Notes under the pieces: model-generated | The model's input: the letters and a program-made list of their open reading frames with translations, nothing else | What the model was told of the DNA's origin: nothing | Databases searched by the model: none | Made by a program: the position numbers and the translations under genes | Assembly (NCBI RefSeq): GCF_001468285.1 | Contig: NZ_LNSB01000005.1 | Coordinates: forward strand, 1-64,000 | Reading direction: 5' to 3' | Length of the DNA stretch: 64,000 nt | Source of the DNA: Sphingopyxis sp. HIX | GTDB lineage: Bacteria; Pseudomonadota; Alphaproteobacteria; Sphingomonadales; Sphingomonadaceae | Part shown: positions 17,482 through 26,407 of the stretch, in pieces | Position numbering within the stretch: the stretch's first letter is position 1 | Layout of the letters: each line of letters starts with the position of its first letter

Positions 17482-18992
17482 CTGCCCGGCTGGATATAGG
17501 GCACGCGCGCGAACAGCTCGCGCTCCCACGCGCGCGGATTATCCTCGACGCGCGCATAGGCGTCGAAGATCATCGTCCGCCGTTTCTTGAGATCATAGGC
17601 CGCCCAGCCCGGATTGCCCGTCTTCGCAAAGCGCGTGAAGGCCGTCACCATCGCCATGCTCACCTGGTGCTTGCACGTCGACTGGTCCGGCCCGGTGCCG
17701 AACACCAGCGCGATATCGTCGGCGTGCTTCGCGTCCATATAGTCGAGCTGGTAGACATAGGCCGGCGCCCCCGCCCGCGCGCGCGCCTCGGCCTCCTCGA
17801 CCTGCCCGCGCCAACTGCGCGCCGCGGTGACGATGCGGTGGAACAGCTCGAGCGGCTGCGCGCCCGGATAACGCGCACGGAATTGCGCCACGACCCACAT
17901 GGGATCGATATCGACCCGCATCTCGGGCCCGATCCGCCCCGCGAGATTGTCGTAAGTGAGCCCGCCCAGCTGCTTGCCGTCGGCGGCGTAGAAGGCGCGC
18001 GTCTCCATCACCGTATTGCCCAGCATCATCGGGATGCCCAGCGACTGCGGCGCGGGATCGGGCCAGAAGGGGTGGCGCGTCAGATTTTTCATGTCGAGCA
18101 CCGGCCCCATATACACATTGCCGCCGATGATCGGATCGCTCGCCGACAGCGCCGCGACGAGATCACCGACCGGCGCGGTCGCGGGATCGACGCCCTTGCC
18201 CAGCTTGTCGACGAACACCGAGGCGCGCTTGGCCGCGTTGAGCGGGCCCGAGGCAGTGACCTGCTGCCCGCTCATCGTGATCGCCTTGTGGAACAGCCCC
18301 GCCGCCTCGGGCATCGCCATCAGCGTCGCGATCTTCGCCCCGCCCCCCGACTGGCCAAACAATGTGACGTTGGCGGGATTGCCACCGAAGGCGGCGATAT
18401 TGCGCTGCACCCATCGGAGCGCGACGATCAGGTCGAGCTGCCCGGCGTTGCCGCTGTCGGGGAAGCGCTCGGGCAGGTAGAGATAGCCGAGCGCGTTGAG
18501 CCGGTGATTGACCGTTACCACCACGACATCGCCGCGCATCGCCAACAGCGCGCCGTCGTTGAGCGGGTCGGTGACGCTGCCCGACGAATAGGCCCCGCCA
18601 TGGAAATAGACCATCACCGCGCGCGGCTTCTTCGCGGCGGTCGTCGGCACCCAGACGTTGAGGAACAGGCAGTCCTCGGACTGCGGCTGGTAGCGATCGC
18701 CGGCCTGCGGACAGGCGGGGCCGAACTGTCCCTGCTCGGCAAAGGGCTGTTCGGCGGCGGTCACCGGCACCGGGGCGCGAAAGCGTTCGGCGCGCGCATA
18801 ACGAATGCCAAGGTAGGTGGCCGCCCACAGCGGCTCATTCTCCTTGCGCGGCTTGCTGCGATAGATGCCGTCGGCTGCGGCGACGGCCGCATTACCGGCC
18901 TGCGCCCACGACGGGGCGGCGTATGACAGCAAGACCAGACCCGCCGCTCCTTCGAGCAGCTTGCGACGACCAATCGGCTCAGCGCCGGACAT
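17478..18992 (-). CDS. exported type-B carboxylesterase
   Basis: This 504-residue protein of the COesterase family has a twin-arginine-like leader (GRRKLLEGAAGLVLL, residues 8-22). The family signatures are SEDCLFLNVWVP (105-116), the oxyanion HGG (131-133) and the nucleophile elbow GQSGGG with Ser215, where most relatives read GESAGG. The Glu/His of the triad should lie in the C-terminal half. It overlaps the start of its upstream neighbour kdgK by 14 bases (end of kdgK, start of this gene) and has GGGGGAGG before the ATG. A role in removing methyl, feruloyl or acetyl esters from pectin is inferred from context only. Confidence 0.8.
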   Translation of the reverse strand: MSGAEPIGRRKLLEGAAGLVLLSYAAPSWAQAGNAAVAAADGIYRSKPRKENEPLWAATYLGIRYARAERFRAPVPVTAAEQPFAEQGQFGPACPQAGDRYQPQSEDCLFLNVWVPTTAAKKPRAVMVYFHGGAYSSGSVTDPLNDGALLAMRGDVVVVTVNHRLNALGYLYLPERFPDSGNAGQLDLIVALRWVQRNIAAFGGNPANVTLFGQSGGGAKIATLMAMPEAAGLFHKAITMSGQQVTASGPLNAAKRASVFVDKLGKGVDPATAPVGDLVAALSASDPIIGGNVYMGPVLDMKNLTRHPFWPDPAPQSLGIPMMLGNTVMETRAFYAADGKQLGGLTYDNLAGRIGPEMRVDIDPMWVVAQFRARYPGAQPLELFHRIVTAARSWRGQVEEAEARARAGAPAYVYQLDYMDAKHADDIALVFGTGPDQSTCKHQVSMAMVTAFTRFAKTGNPGWAAYDLKKRRTMIFDAYARVEDNPRAWERELFARVPYIQPGS

Positions 18993-19992
18993 CGAGCCCT
19001 CCCCCGTGAAACGCGTCGATATCCGCCTGGCTAAAGCGGCTCGCGTCTCCGGGCAAGCTGTGTTTGAGGCAGGTCAGCGCGAGGCCGCTGGCGGCCATCG
19101 CGCGCGCATCGCCGCCGCCGAGATGCGCGTGGAGCACCCCCGCGGCAAAAGCATCGCCCGCGCCGATCCGGTCGACGATGCCGGTGACGTCGACCTCGTC
19201 GGTCTGGTGCGAGCCCTCGCGCAGATCGATCCGCGCCGCGATGCGATGATGGTCGGCCGACACCGTATGCCGCGCGGTCGAGGCGATCAGCTTGAGATCG
19301 GGGAAGGCCGAAAAGCCCGCCTCGGCGGCCTCGCGCCGACGGTCCTCGCCCTCGCCGCTGAAGTCGCGGCCCAGCACCAGCGACAGGTCGCGGTGGTTGC
19401 CGAACAGGATGTCGGCGAGCCCGATCAGTTCGGAGAGCACCGCGCGCGGATCGCTGTCCCACGCCTCCCAAAGCATCGCGCGGTAATTGCCGTCGAAGCT
19501 CACCGGCACGCCGCGCCGTTTCGCCGCGCGCGCCGCCGCCAGCGCCGCCTCGGCCGAGCGCGGCCCGAGCGCGGGGGTGATGCCCGACAGGTGGAGCAGC
19601 CGCGCGCCGCCCAGCAGCGCGTCGAAATCATAATCCTCGGGCCCGGTCGCCGCGAAGCTCGATCCGGCGCGGTCGTAGACGATCTCGGACGCGCGCAACC
19701 CCGCACCGACGCTCAGGAAATAGAGCCCCATGCGCCCCGGATAAGGCGTGGCGGCGGTGCAATCGACGCCCGCGCCGCGCACCGCCGCCACCGCTCCGCG
19801 ACCCAGAGCGTTCGAAGGAATCTTGCTGACCATCGCGCAATCATGGCCGAGATGCGCGAGCCCGATCGCGACATTCGCCTCGGCGCCGCCGACGTGGAGC
19901 GACAGCGCGGGCGACTGCATCAGCAATTCGTTGCCCGGCGCGGTCAGGCGGATCAGCAATTCGCCGAAAAAGACGAGTCTACCCTCTGCCAT
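18979..19992 (-). CDS. kdgK: 2-keto-3-deoxygluconate kinase (PfkB family)
   Basis: This 337-residue ribokinase-family sugar kinase has an N-terminal GELLIRLTAPG motif, the sugar-binding VGGAEANVAIGLAHLG block (about residues 36-51) and the C-terminal PfkB signature DRIGAGDAFAAGVLHAH with the catalytic Asp in GAGD. It phosphorylates 2-keto-3-deoxy-D-gluconate to KDPG, where the galacturonate, glucuronate and unsaturated-uronate branches join; the KDPG aldolase is not in this window. The ATG at 19992 (MAEGRL) is preferred over the GTG two codons upstream because GGAG lies upstream at good distance. It follows kduD with a 43-base gap in the kduI-kduD-kdgK-esterase unit. Confidence 0.9.
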   Translation of the reverse strand: MAEGRLVFFGELLIRLTAPGNELLMQSPALSLHVGGAEANVAIGLAHLGHDCAMVSKIPSNALGRGAVAAVRGAGVDCTAATPYPGRMGLYFLSVGAGLRASEIVYDRAGSSFAATGPEDYDFDALLGGARLLHLSGITPALGPRSAEAALAAARAAKRRGVPVSFDGNYRAMLWEAWDSDPRAVLSELIGLADILFGNHRDLSLVLGRDFSGEGEDRRREAAEAGFSAFPDLKLIASTARHTVSADHHRIAARIDLREGSHQTDEVDVTGIVDRIGAGDAFAAGVLHAHLGGGDARAMAASGLALTCLKHSLPGDASRFSQADIDAFHGGGLDVRR

Positions 19993-20035
19993 CCCCACTC
20001 CATTCGCCGCCTGCCGCGGTCAGTATCTTACAAAA

Positions 20036-20791
20036 TCAGCGCGCGAGCCAGCCGCCGTCGACCGCGAGGATATGGCCCTGCACATAGTCCGATGCGCTCG
20101 ACGCCAGGAACACTGCCGCCCCGCCGATATCCTTCGGGTCGCCCCAGCGGCCCGCGGGGATGCGTTCCATGATTTGGCGGTTGCGCGTCTCGTCCGACTG
20201 CAGCGCAGCGGTGTTGTTCGTCGCGATATAGCCGGGCGCGATCGCATTGACCTGCACGCCCTTCGCCGCCCACTCGTTGGCGAGCAGCTTGGTTAGCCCG
20301 CCAACGCCCGATTTCGACGCGGTATAGCTCGGCACGCGGATGCCGCCTTGGAAGGTCAGCATCGAGGCGATGTTGACGATCTTGCCCGACCCGCGCGCAA
20401 TCATGTGGCGGCCCACCGCCTGGCAGAGAAAGAAGAGCGTCTTGAGATTGGTGTCCATCACCGCGTCCCAGTCGGCTTCGGTGAAGTCGACCGCATCGGC
20501 GCGGCGGATGATGCCGGCGTTATTGACCAGGATGTCGATCCGCCCATACTCGGCGAGCACGGCGTCGACCAGCGGCTGGACCGCGCCGACGCTCGACAGA
20601 TCGGCGGCGAAATTTTCGCCCTTCCGCCCGAGCCCGCGCACCTTGCCGACGGTTTCGTCGGCGGCCGAGCGCCCGGCGGCGGCGATGTCCGCGCCCGCTT
20701 CGGCGAGCGCGAGCGCGATGCCCTGCCCGATGCCGGTGTTGGCGCCGGTGACCAGCGCCACCTTGCCCGAAAGGTCGAACAGCCCGGCCAT
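20036..20791 (-). CDS. kduD: 2-dehydro-3-deoxy-D-gluconate 5-dehydrogenase
   Basis: This 251-residue short-chain dehydrogenase has the Rossmann motif TGANTGIG (15-22), NNAG (90-93) and the catalytic S143, Y156 and K160 (YTASK). Identity to the KduD family is suggested by the GLFDLSGKVALVTG start and the IIRRADAVDFTEADWD block. It interconverts 2,5-diketo-3-deoxygluconate (DKII) and KDG using NAD(P)H. Its ATG overlaps the kduI stop by one base (TAATG), so the isomerase and dehydrogenase are coupled and should be made together. Confidence 0.93.
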   Translation of the reverse strand: MAGLFDLSGKVALVTGANTGIGQGIALALAEAGADIAAAGRSAADETVGKVRGLGRKGENFAADLSSVGAVQPLVDAVLAEYGRIDILVNNAGIIRRADAVDFTEADWDAVMDTNLKTLFFLCQAVGRHMIARGSGKIVNIASMLTFQGGIRVPSYTASKSGVGGLTKLLANEWAAKGVQVNAIAPGYIATNNTAALQSDETRNRQIMERIPAGRWGDPKDIGGAAVFLASSASDYVQGHILAVDGGWLAR

Positions 20792-21633
20792 TACGACAGC
20801 TGACAGATGTCGAGGACGTTCATATCGGTATAATCCTGGTTCTCGCCCGCCATCGCCCAGATGAAGGCATAGGCCTTGGTGCCCGCGCCCATATGAATCG
20901 ACCAGGGCGGCGAGATCACCGCTTCCTCATTCTGCATCACGATGTGGCGCGTCGCTTCGCCCTCGCCCATGAAATGCATCACGCGGTCGCTATCCACATT
21001 GTCGAGCTCGAAATAGAAATAGATTTCGCTGCGGCGCTCGTGGATGTGCGGCGGCATGGTGTTCCAGACGCTGCCTTCCTTCAGCACCGTCAGGCCCATC
21101 ACCAGCTGCGCGCTGTCGCACACGCCGGGGATGACGAGCTGGTAGATGCTGCGCTCGTTCGATTCGGCCAGGCTGCCGCGGTCGAGCTTGTTGGCGTCGG
21201 CGATGCCGAGCTTGCGCGTCGTGAACGCCTTATGCGCCGGGCACGACGCCAGATAGTAACGCGCGCCCTCGCCCGCGAAGCTGACGTCGGTCGCGCCCAT
21301 CGTCACATAGAGGCAATCCTTGTTGCCGAGCGTGAAGGCTTCGCCGTCGACGGTGACGGTGCCTTCGACCGACGACACATTGACGATCGCCATCTCGCGG
21401 CGCTCGAGGAAGGGGTGCCCCGCCGCCGAGGGCGGCTCGGTCTGCGCGGGCAGCTTGACCGGCGCCGCGCCCACCGCGACCCCGCCGATCACGAAGCGAT
21501 CGGCGTGCGTGTAATTGAGCACGCACTCGCCGGTACGGAACAGGTCCTGGATCAGGTAGCGGTCGCGCAGTTCGGCGTTCGACACCTCCTCCATCATCAC
21601 CGGATGGGTGGCGTAATAGGTCTTGGAAAACAT
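20791..21633 (-). CDS. kduI: 5-keto-4-deoxyuronate isomerase
   Basis: This 280-residue two-cupin isomerase converts 5-keto-4-deoxyuronate (DKI), the open form of the unsaturated uronate released by pectate lyases, to DKII. The zinc-binding residues known from the E. coli enzyme are present at H196, H198 and E203 ([10 protein letters not shown]), with H247 in SIHMGAG. The ATG at 21633 (MFSKTYY) is preferred because GAGG sits ten bases upstream; the ATG at 21642 has no properly spaced site. The LacI box at 21685-21697 lies 52 bases upstream. It heads kduI-kduD-kdgK. Confidence 0.95.
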   Translation of the reverse strand: MFSKTYYATHPVMMEEVSNAELRDRYLIQDLFRTGECVLNYTHADRFVIGGVAVGAAPVKLPAQTEPPSAAGHPFLERREMAIVNVSSVEGTVTVDGEAFTLGNKDCLYVTMGATDVSFAGEGARYYLASCPAHKAFTTRKLGIADANKLDRGSLAESNERSIYQLVIPGVCDSAQLVMGLTVLKEGSVWNTMPPHIHERRSEIYFYFELDNVDSDRVMHFMGEGEATRHIVMQNEEAVISPPWSIHMGAGTKAYAFIWAMAGENQDYTDMNVLDICQLS

Positions 21634-21684
21634 CGGGGGCATCCTCGCTGACGTTGCTGGTTGAGCGCCGTGCTACGGCTCATG

Positions 21685-21697
21685 GTAACCGGTGTCA
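21685..21697. promoter_or_regulatory. LacI-type operator upstream of kduI
   Basis: GTAACCGGTGTCA is the same 13 bases as at 14662 and 29152. It lies in the 156-base gap between kduI and the divergent iron-type dehydrogenase gene, so it could control both. Confidence 0.6.
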
Positions 21698-21789
21698 AGA
21701 TCAACATGGGCGATATGCGCAACGATCGTCAATTTGCACGCCCCCCCGATCGAGCTAGGGTCGTATGAACGTCGTCCGGGAGAGGTCTA

Positions 21790-22956
21790 TTGAGCATCGC
21801 CAGCATCGCCCTGCCGCGCATCCTGCGCATCGGCGGCGGCGCATCGAAGCAGCTGCCCGAGGTGCTGACGTCGCTCGGCCTGTCGCGGCCATTGATCGTC
21901 ACCGACCTCTATCTCGCGGCCAGCGGGCGCGTCGCCGAACTGACCGATGAACTGGCAAAGGCGGGCGTCGTCGCACGCATCTTCGCCGACACCGTCCCCG
22001 ACCCCACCGTCGCCTCGATCGACGCAGGCCTCGCCTTCCTCCGCGAAGCCGAGCATGACTGCGTCGTCGGTTTCGGCGGCGGCAGCCCGCTCGACAGCGC
22101 CAAGGCGCTTGCGTTGCTCGCCGAACATGGTGGCGCGATGGCCGATTACAAGGCGCCGCATGTCCAGGACGAACCCGGGCTGCCGATCATCGCGATCCCG
22201 ACCACCGCCGGCACGGGGTCGGAGGCGACGCGCTTCACGATCATCACCGACGAAGTGACCGACGAAAAGATGCTCTGCCCCGGCCTCGCCTATCTGCCGG
22301 TCGCGGCGCTCGTCGATTACGAGCTGACCTTCACCAAACCCAAAAGGCTGACCGCCGACACCGGGATCGACTCGCTCGTCCATGCGATCGAGGCCTATGT
22401 GTCGAAGCGCGCCAATCCGTTCAGCGACGGCATGGCCCTGCTCGCGATGCGCGCGCTCGCGCCGAACCTCCGCCGCGTCTGCACCGACCCGATGGACGCC
22501 GCCGCGCGCGAGGCGATGATGCTCGGCGCGACGCAGGCCGGGATCGCCTTCTCGAACAGCTCGGTCGCCCTCGTGCACGGGATGAGCCGCCCGATCGGCG
22601 CGCATTTCCACGTCCCGCACGGGTTGTCGAACGCGATGCTGCTGCCCGCCGTCACCGCCTGGTCGGCGCCCGCGGCGCTCCATCGCTATGGCGACTGCGC
22701 GCGCGCGATGGGCATCGCCGACGAGGCCGAGGGCGACCAGTCCGCCGTCGCGCGATTGCTCGACGAACTGGCGGCGCTCAACCGCGAGCTCGAAGTGCCC
22801 GGGCCCGCTGCCTGGGGCATCGACGCCGCGCGCTGGGAGGCGCTGGTGCCGACGATGTGCGCGCAAGCCGCCGCCTCAGGCTCGCCCGCCAACAATCCGC
22901 GTGTGCCGAACGCCGAGGAGATGGCGATGCTCTATGCGCAGGTCTGGGACGGCTAG
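21790..22956 (+). CDS. iron-type (group III) alcohol dehydrogenase
   Basis: This 388-residue metal-dependent dehydrogenase has the nucleotide-binding GGGSPLDSAK at 96-105, the PTTAGTGSEAT signature at 137-147 and metal ligands D194 and H198 (GIDSLVHAIEAY), plus two further histidines in HGMSRPIGAHFHVPHG. A TTG start is supported by GGGAGAGG five bases upstream; no ATG comes early enough. It is divergent from kduI and shares its regulatory gap. The substrate is unknown. Since altronate dehydratase is present without an obvious tagaturonate reductase, reduction of a keto-uronate or of an aldehyde by-product is possible, but nothing in the sequence proves it. Confidence 0.85.
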   Translation: MSIASIALPRILRIGGGASKQLPEVLTSLGLSRPLIVTDLYLAASGRVAELTDELAKAGVVARIFADTVPDPTVASIDAGLAFLREAEHDCVVGFGGGSPLDSAKALALLAEHGGAMADYKAPHVQDEPGLPIIAIPTTAGTGSEATRFTIITDEVTDEKMLCPGLAYLPVAALVDYELTFTKPKRLTADTGIDSLVHAIEAYVSKRANPFSDGMALLAMRALAPNLRRVCTDPMDAAAREAMMLGATQAGIAFSNSSVALVHGMSRPIGAHFHVPHGLSNAMLLPAVTAWSAPAALHRYGDCARAMGIADEAEGDQSAVARLLDELAALNRELEVPGPAAWGIDAARWEALVPTMCAQAAASGSPANNPRVPNAEEMAMLYAQVWDG

Positions 22957-23864
22957 GGCAGATTCTCGCCCATCGACGTCTGCAGCACGTCATACCATTC
23001 GGCGCGCGTCCAGCGCGGCTTGAGCGCGTCAGCGATCTGACCGATCCGTTCGGGCTGGCGCGTACCGACGATCGGGATCGGACGCGCGGGATGCGCGAGG
23101 ATCCAGCTGCACGTCGCCGCCGCGCGCGACACGCCATGCTCCGCCGCCTTGGCATCGAGCAGCGCCGCGACCGCGCGGCCGCGTTCGTCGGCGGGATCGC
23201 CGAGCCGCCCGCCGCCCATCGGCGACCAGGCGAGAAACCCCATGCCGCGCTCCATCGCCTGGTCGAAGATGCCGTCGAACAGCGGATTGAGCGTCAGCGG
23301 CGAAAATTCGCTCTGGTGGCTGACGATCGGCAGCGACAGATGCGCGGCGAGCGCCGCGGTCTGCGCCGGGGTGAAGTTGGACACGCCGATCGCCCCGATC
23401 TTGCCCGCGGCATGCGCATCCTCGATGACGCGCGCGAGTTCCTGCGGGTGGGTCAAGAGGTCGGGGCGATGCACCTGCCACAGATCGACATGCTCGACGC
23501 CGAGCCGCGCCAGCGAGGCGTCGATCGCCCTGGCGAGATAGGAAGCGCTCGAATCATAGGGGGTGCCGAGGATGATCCCGCCCTTGGTCGCAAGCACCAT
23601 CCGGTCGCGCAGCCCCGGCGCTTCGGCAAAGACCTGACCCAGCAATTCCTCGGCCGCGCCGAAGCGGCCCGCGGTGTCGGCGCCGTAGACATCGGCGGTG
23701 TCGAACAAGGTCACGCCGGCTGCGAGCGCCGCCTCGATCCGGACGCGGCCCGCGGCGACGTCGTTATCGGCGAAGCGCCACATGCCCCAGGCGATGGGGA
23801 AGACGGACAGGCCGCTCGCCCCGATGGGCAAAGTGGCGGGAACGGGGGGAAGGAGATCGGACAT
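22953..23864 (-). CDS. aldo/keto reductase
   Basis: This 303-residue NADPH-type aldo/keto reductase has the complete catalytic tetrad D55, Y60, K94 and H132 (DTADVYG, ATKGG, WQVHRPD) and the C-terminal IPIVGTRQPERI phosphate-binding loop, close to the YdhF type. It is the last gene of a minus-strand unit after the second hydratase (67-base gap), and its 3' end overlaps that of the opposing dehydrogenase by four bases. It may reduce uronates, keto-deoxy sugars or other aldehydes. The ATG at 23864 gives the family-length protein; the longer open frame upstream is not supported. Confidence 0.85.
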   Translation of the reverse strand: MSDLLPPVPATLPIGASGLSVFPIAWGMWRFADNDVAAGRVRIEAALAAGVTLFDTADVYGADTAGRFGAAEELLGQVFAEAPGLRDRMVLATKGGIILGTPYDSSASYLARAIDASLARLGVEHVDLWQVHRPDLLTHPQELARVIEDAHAAGKIGAIGVSNFTPAQTAALAAHLSLPIVSHQSEFSPLTLNPLFDGIFDQAMERGMGFLAWSPMGGGRLGDPADERGRAVAALLDAKAAEHGVSRAAATCSWILAHPARPIPIVGTRQPERIGQIADALKPRWTRAEWYDVLQTSMGENLP

Positions 23865-23931
23865 CGCCCCCCTATAAGGCTTCGCACCGCGATGCGCCGC
23901 CGCTATTTCACGAATAGGTAGTCGGCGGGGG

Positions 23932-24717
23932 TCAGGCCGCGGCGATGGTGCAGCCGACGCCGATCCGCCCGTCGAACAGCGCCTCGGCGCGCTGGCCGGG
24001 GTCGATGTCATGCACCCCGGTGATCGCCCCCGCCGAGACCCACGTCCCCGGCGCGATCGCGATACCGCGTGCACGAAGGTTACGGATCAGGAACAGCGCC
24101 GAACCGAAGGGCCCGTCGAGCATCGCCTCCATCGTCGCGGCGCCGACGACCGCCCCGTCGATGCGGAACTCGACCGGCATCGCAATCAGGTCGCGGCTGC
24201 GCCAGTCGGGAATCGCCGGACCGAGCACCAGCCCCTTGTTGTTGCCATAGTCCGACGCGGTCACCGCGGGGCCGTGCTTGTTGATCTCGGCGAAGGGCGA
24301 GCTCGCGATCTCGATCCCGGTGCGCACCTCGTCGATGCAGCCGCGCACCGTCTCGATATCGTAATCGCCATCGCCGACCTCGCCGAAGCGCAGCAGCACC
24401 TCAGCCTCGGCCGCCGCGAAGCCGCCCACGAAAACCGGCATGGTCGCGCCATCACCGGCGATCTCGTCGACGAAGATCGGCCCTGCGATGCGGTTGTCAC
24501 CATAGGCTTCGACCAGCCCGGGTGCGATCCGTCCGACCTTCCAGCCGCCGATGCGCCGCCCGTCGCGCGCGATGGCGGCGTCCTGGATCCGGTACGCCTC
24601 TTCCAGCGTCGTCGGCATCGCGCCCGGATAGGCGGCGAGCGCGCTGCCCGCCACCCGCGCCGCGACGAAGGCTCGTGCGATGCTGTCCTGTTCGCTAGCC
24701 GCCCCCATGTCGATCAT
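23932..24717 (-). CDS. MhpD-like 2-keto-4-pentenoate hydratase family protein (copy B)
   Basis: This 261-residue paralogue of the protein at 6253-7050 is about three quarters identical, with long identical runs in the centre (DYGNNKGLVLGP, GPFGSALFLIR) and the same acidic metal-site blocks. Its ATG overlaps the stop of the beta-helix lyase-like gene (ATGA), so it is translated together with an extracellular polysaccharide-cleaving enzyme. This ties the family to uronate breakdown in two separate operons. The reaction is unknown: one option is hydration of a 4,5-unsaturated uronate monomer, another is processing of a 2-keto-3-deoxy acid. Confidence 0.8.
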   Translation of the reverse strand: MIDMGAASEQDSIARAFVAARVAGSALAAYPGAMPTTLEEAYRIQDAAIARDGRRIGGWKVGRIAPGLVEAYGDNRIAGPIFVDEIAGDGATMPVFVGGFAAAEAEVLLRFGEVGDGDYDIETVRGCIDEVRTGIEIASSPFAEINKHGPAVTASDYGNNKGLVLGPAIPDWRSRDLIAMPVEFRIDGAVVGAATMEAMLDGPFGSALFLIRNLRARGIAIAPGTWVSAGAITGVHDIDPGQRAEALFDGRIGVGCTIAAA

Positions 24718-26390
24718 CGGCGGCGGCGCGCCAGCTGCCAGTCGTAGAGCGACGGCACAGCATCCACCGCCTGCCCGGTCGCCTCAATATAGGGCGCAGG
24801 GTTATACTCGACCGCGATCTTGCGATTGGCGTGCAGGCCGACGATCCGCTCGCCCGGCCCTTCGAGCCCGCTCGAAATCGTCACGCTCGCGTCGGCGGGC
24901 ACCGCATCGGGCATCACCAGCCGCGCGTTCCACAGCGTGTTGTACAGCCCGTGCCCCGGCTTCCAGTATGGCGCGCCGCCGCCGACCCACAGCTGGTAGC
25001 CCCAGCCGCCCTTCGCCTCTTTCGGCGCGATATGCATCACGATCCGGTCGAACAGATTCTGGTGGTTCGACCCGCTATGCTGGTCGATGATCGCGTCCTT
25101 CATCACCTCGGGGCGCAGGAACACCGCGCGCGTCGAACGCGTGTTGACGCTGAGCGGATGGATCACGGGGTTCTCGACCTTGAGGTCCTTGACCAGCACA
25201 TTATGCGCCGAGCCGACATGCACCGAATAATGGGCGCGGCGGTCGCCCGTGGTCGTAACATTGGCGATCGTCAGGCTCGCGGCATTGTCGGTGAGGATGC
25301 CGCTGTCCGAGCGGTCGATGACGAGGTCGCGGACCCAGCCGTCGAACACCCCGGTCATATAGATGCCGTTGTAACCCTGCTCGAGATGATGGCCGAAGGA
25401 CGGCGCCTCGGGAAATTGCAGGCGGAGGTTCTGGATTCCGACATTGGTCAGATGCTGCCACTGCGCGACCACCGCGGGCTGATCGGCGCGGACGTCGTGG
25501 AGCAGCGGGTCGCCGAGCGTCACCTTCTTGCCCTTGATCGCCGCGATGCGCGTCGCCTGCACCACCACCGGCCGGTCGGGCGAGGTCCAGTGGTGCGAGC
25601 CGATCGGCAGGTCGGTGTCGCCATAGAGCGATTTCAGGATCTTGCTCTTGTCCCCGTCGACCGAGAACCACTGCAGCTGGACGACGTCGCCGACGCGCAG
25701 CTTCGATACATCGTCGACGCTCAGCTCGCGCGCGAACTGCTTGCCGACCGCGCCGTTCGCCAGCACCGGATCGCGGACGTCCTTGCTGCCATCGTAGGAC
25801 ACCGGGCGGCTGCCCGCGGGCGCGACGAAGATCATGCCGCCGGCCCAGCTATATTCGGTGAACAGATAGTCGATATTATGCTCGGGCTCGACCTGCTGCT
25901 TCTTCTCGCGCACCAGATAGTCGCGCAATTCGTCGTAATCGGCGGTCTTGTCGATGATCTTCAGCGGCCGCGGGAACCAGAGCTCGCTGCCGCCCGGCCC
26001 CGCCCCCGCGCCGTCGAGGACGATGTCGCTGCGCGTGATGCGCAAAATCTCGGTGATCTGCGTGCGCCCCCTGGGGAAGCGCAAGGTGACCTTGCCCGCG
26101 ACCTTGTTCGCGGCGTCGAGCGCGCGCAGCACCGCCTGGCTGTCGTCGAGCCCGTCGTCGGGGATTGCGCCGTAGGTCGTGACATCGACCACCGTGCCCG
26201 CATCGTCGGGGATCGGCGCGAGCCCGAAGCCATAGCCGGCGTAGGAAAAATCGGGCAGCGGGTTCGCCGCCATCGTCGCGCGGTCGCTCAGAATCTTCGG
26301 CAGCGGCTCGGCATGGGCGGGCAGCGCGCTCAGCATCGACGCCGACAGGGCAAGGCAGCTGGCGCGCCGGAACAGCTTGTTCAAAATCAT
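24714..26390 (-). CDS. exported parallel beta-helix polysaccharide lyase/hydrolase candidate
   Basis: This is a 558-residue protein with a signal peptide (residues 1-27, cut after AHA). It starts with a pectate_lyase_3/GH28-related N-terminal turn (VVDVTTYGAIPDDGLDDSQA, about 67-86) and continues as a beta-helix with repeated short strands (ITEILRITRSDIVLDGAG, VGIQNLRLQF, LVIDRSDSGILTDN, VHVGSAHNVLVKDL). Histidine-rich loops (SHHWTSPD, DQHSGSNHQN) could be catalytic. I cannot match it to a named PL or GH family. It follows TonB receptor 2 and is coupled to hydratase copy B, so it probably cleaves a uronate polymer. A partial operator (AACACCGGT) lies just before the ribosome binding site. Confidence 0.75.
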   Translation of the reverse strand: MILNKLFRRASCLALSASMLSALPAHAEPLPKILSDRATMAANPLPDFSYAGYGFGLAPIPDDAGTVVDVTTYGAIPDDGLDDSQAVLRALDAANKVAGKVTLRFPRGRTQITEILRITRSDIVLDGAGAGPGGSELWFPRPLKIIDKTADYDELRDYLVREKKQQVEPEHNIDYLFTEYSWAGGMIFVAPAGSRPVSYDGSKDVRDPVLANGAVGKQFARELSVDDVSKLRVGDVVQLQWFSVDGDKSKILKSLYGDTDLPIGSHHWTSPDRPVVVQATRIAAIKGKKVTLGDPLLHDVRADQPAVVAQWQHLTNVGIQNLRLQFPEAPSFGHHLEQGYNGIYMTGVFDGWVRDLVIDRSDSGILTDNAASLTIANVTTTGDRRAHYSVHVGSAHNVLVKDLKVENPVIHPLSVNTRSTRAVFLRPEVMKDAIIDQHSGSNHQNLFDRIVMHIAPKEAKGGWGYQLWVGGGAPYWKPGHGLYNTLWNARLVMPDAVPADASVTISSGLEGPGERIVGLHANRKIAVEYNPAPYIEATGQAVDAVPSLYDWQLARRRR

Positions 26391-26407
26391 ATCCTCATAA
26401 CACCGGT

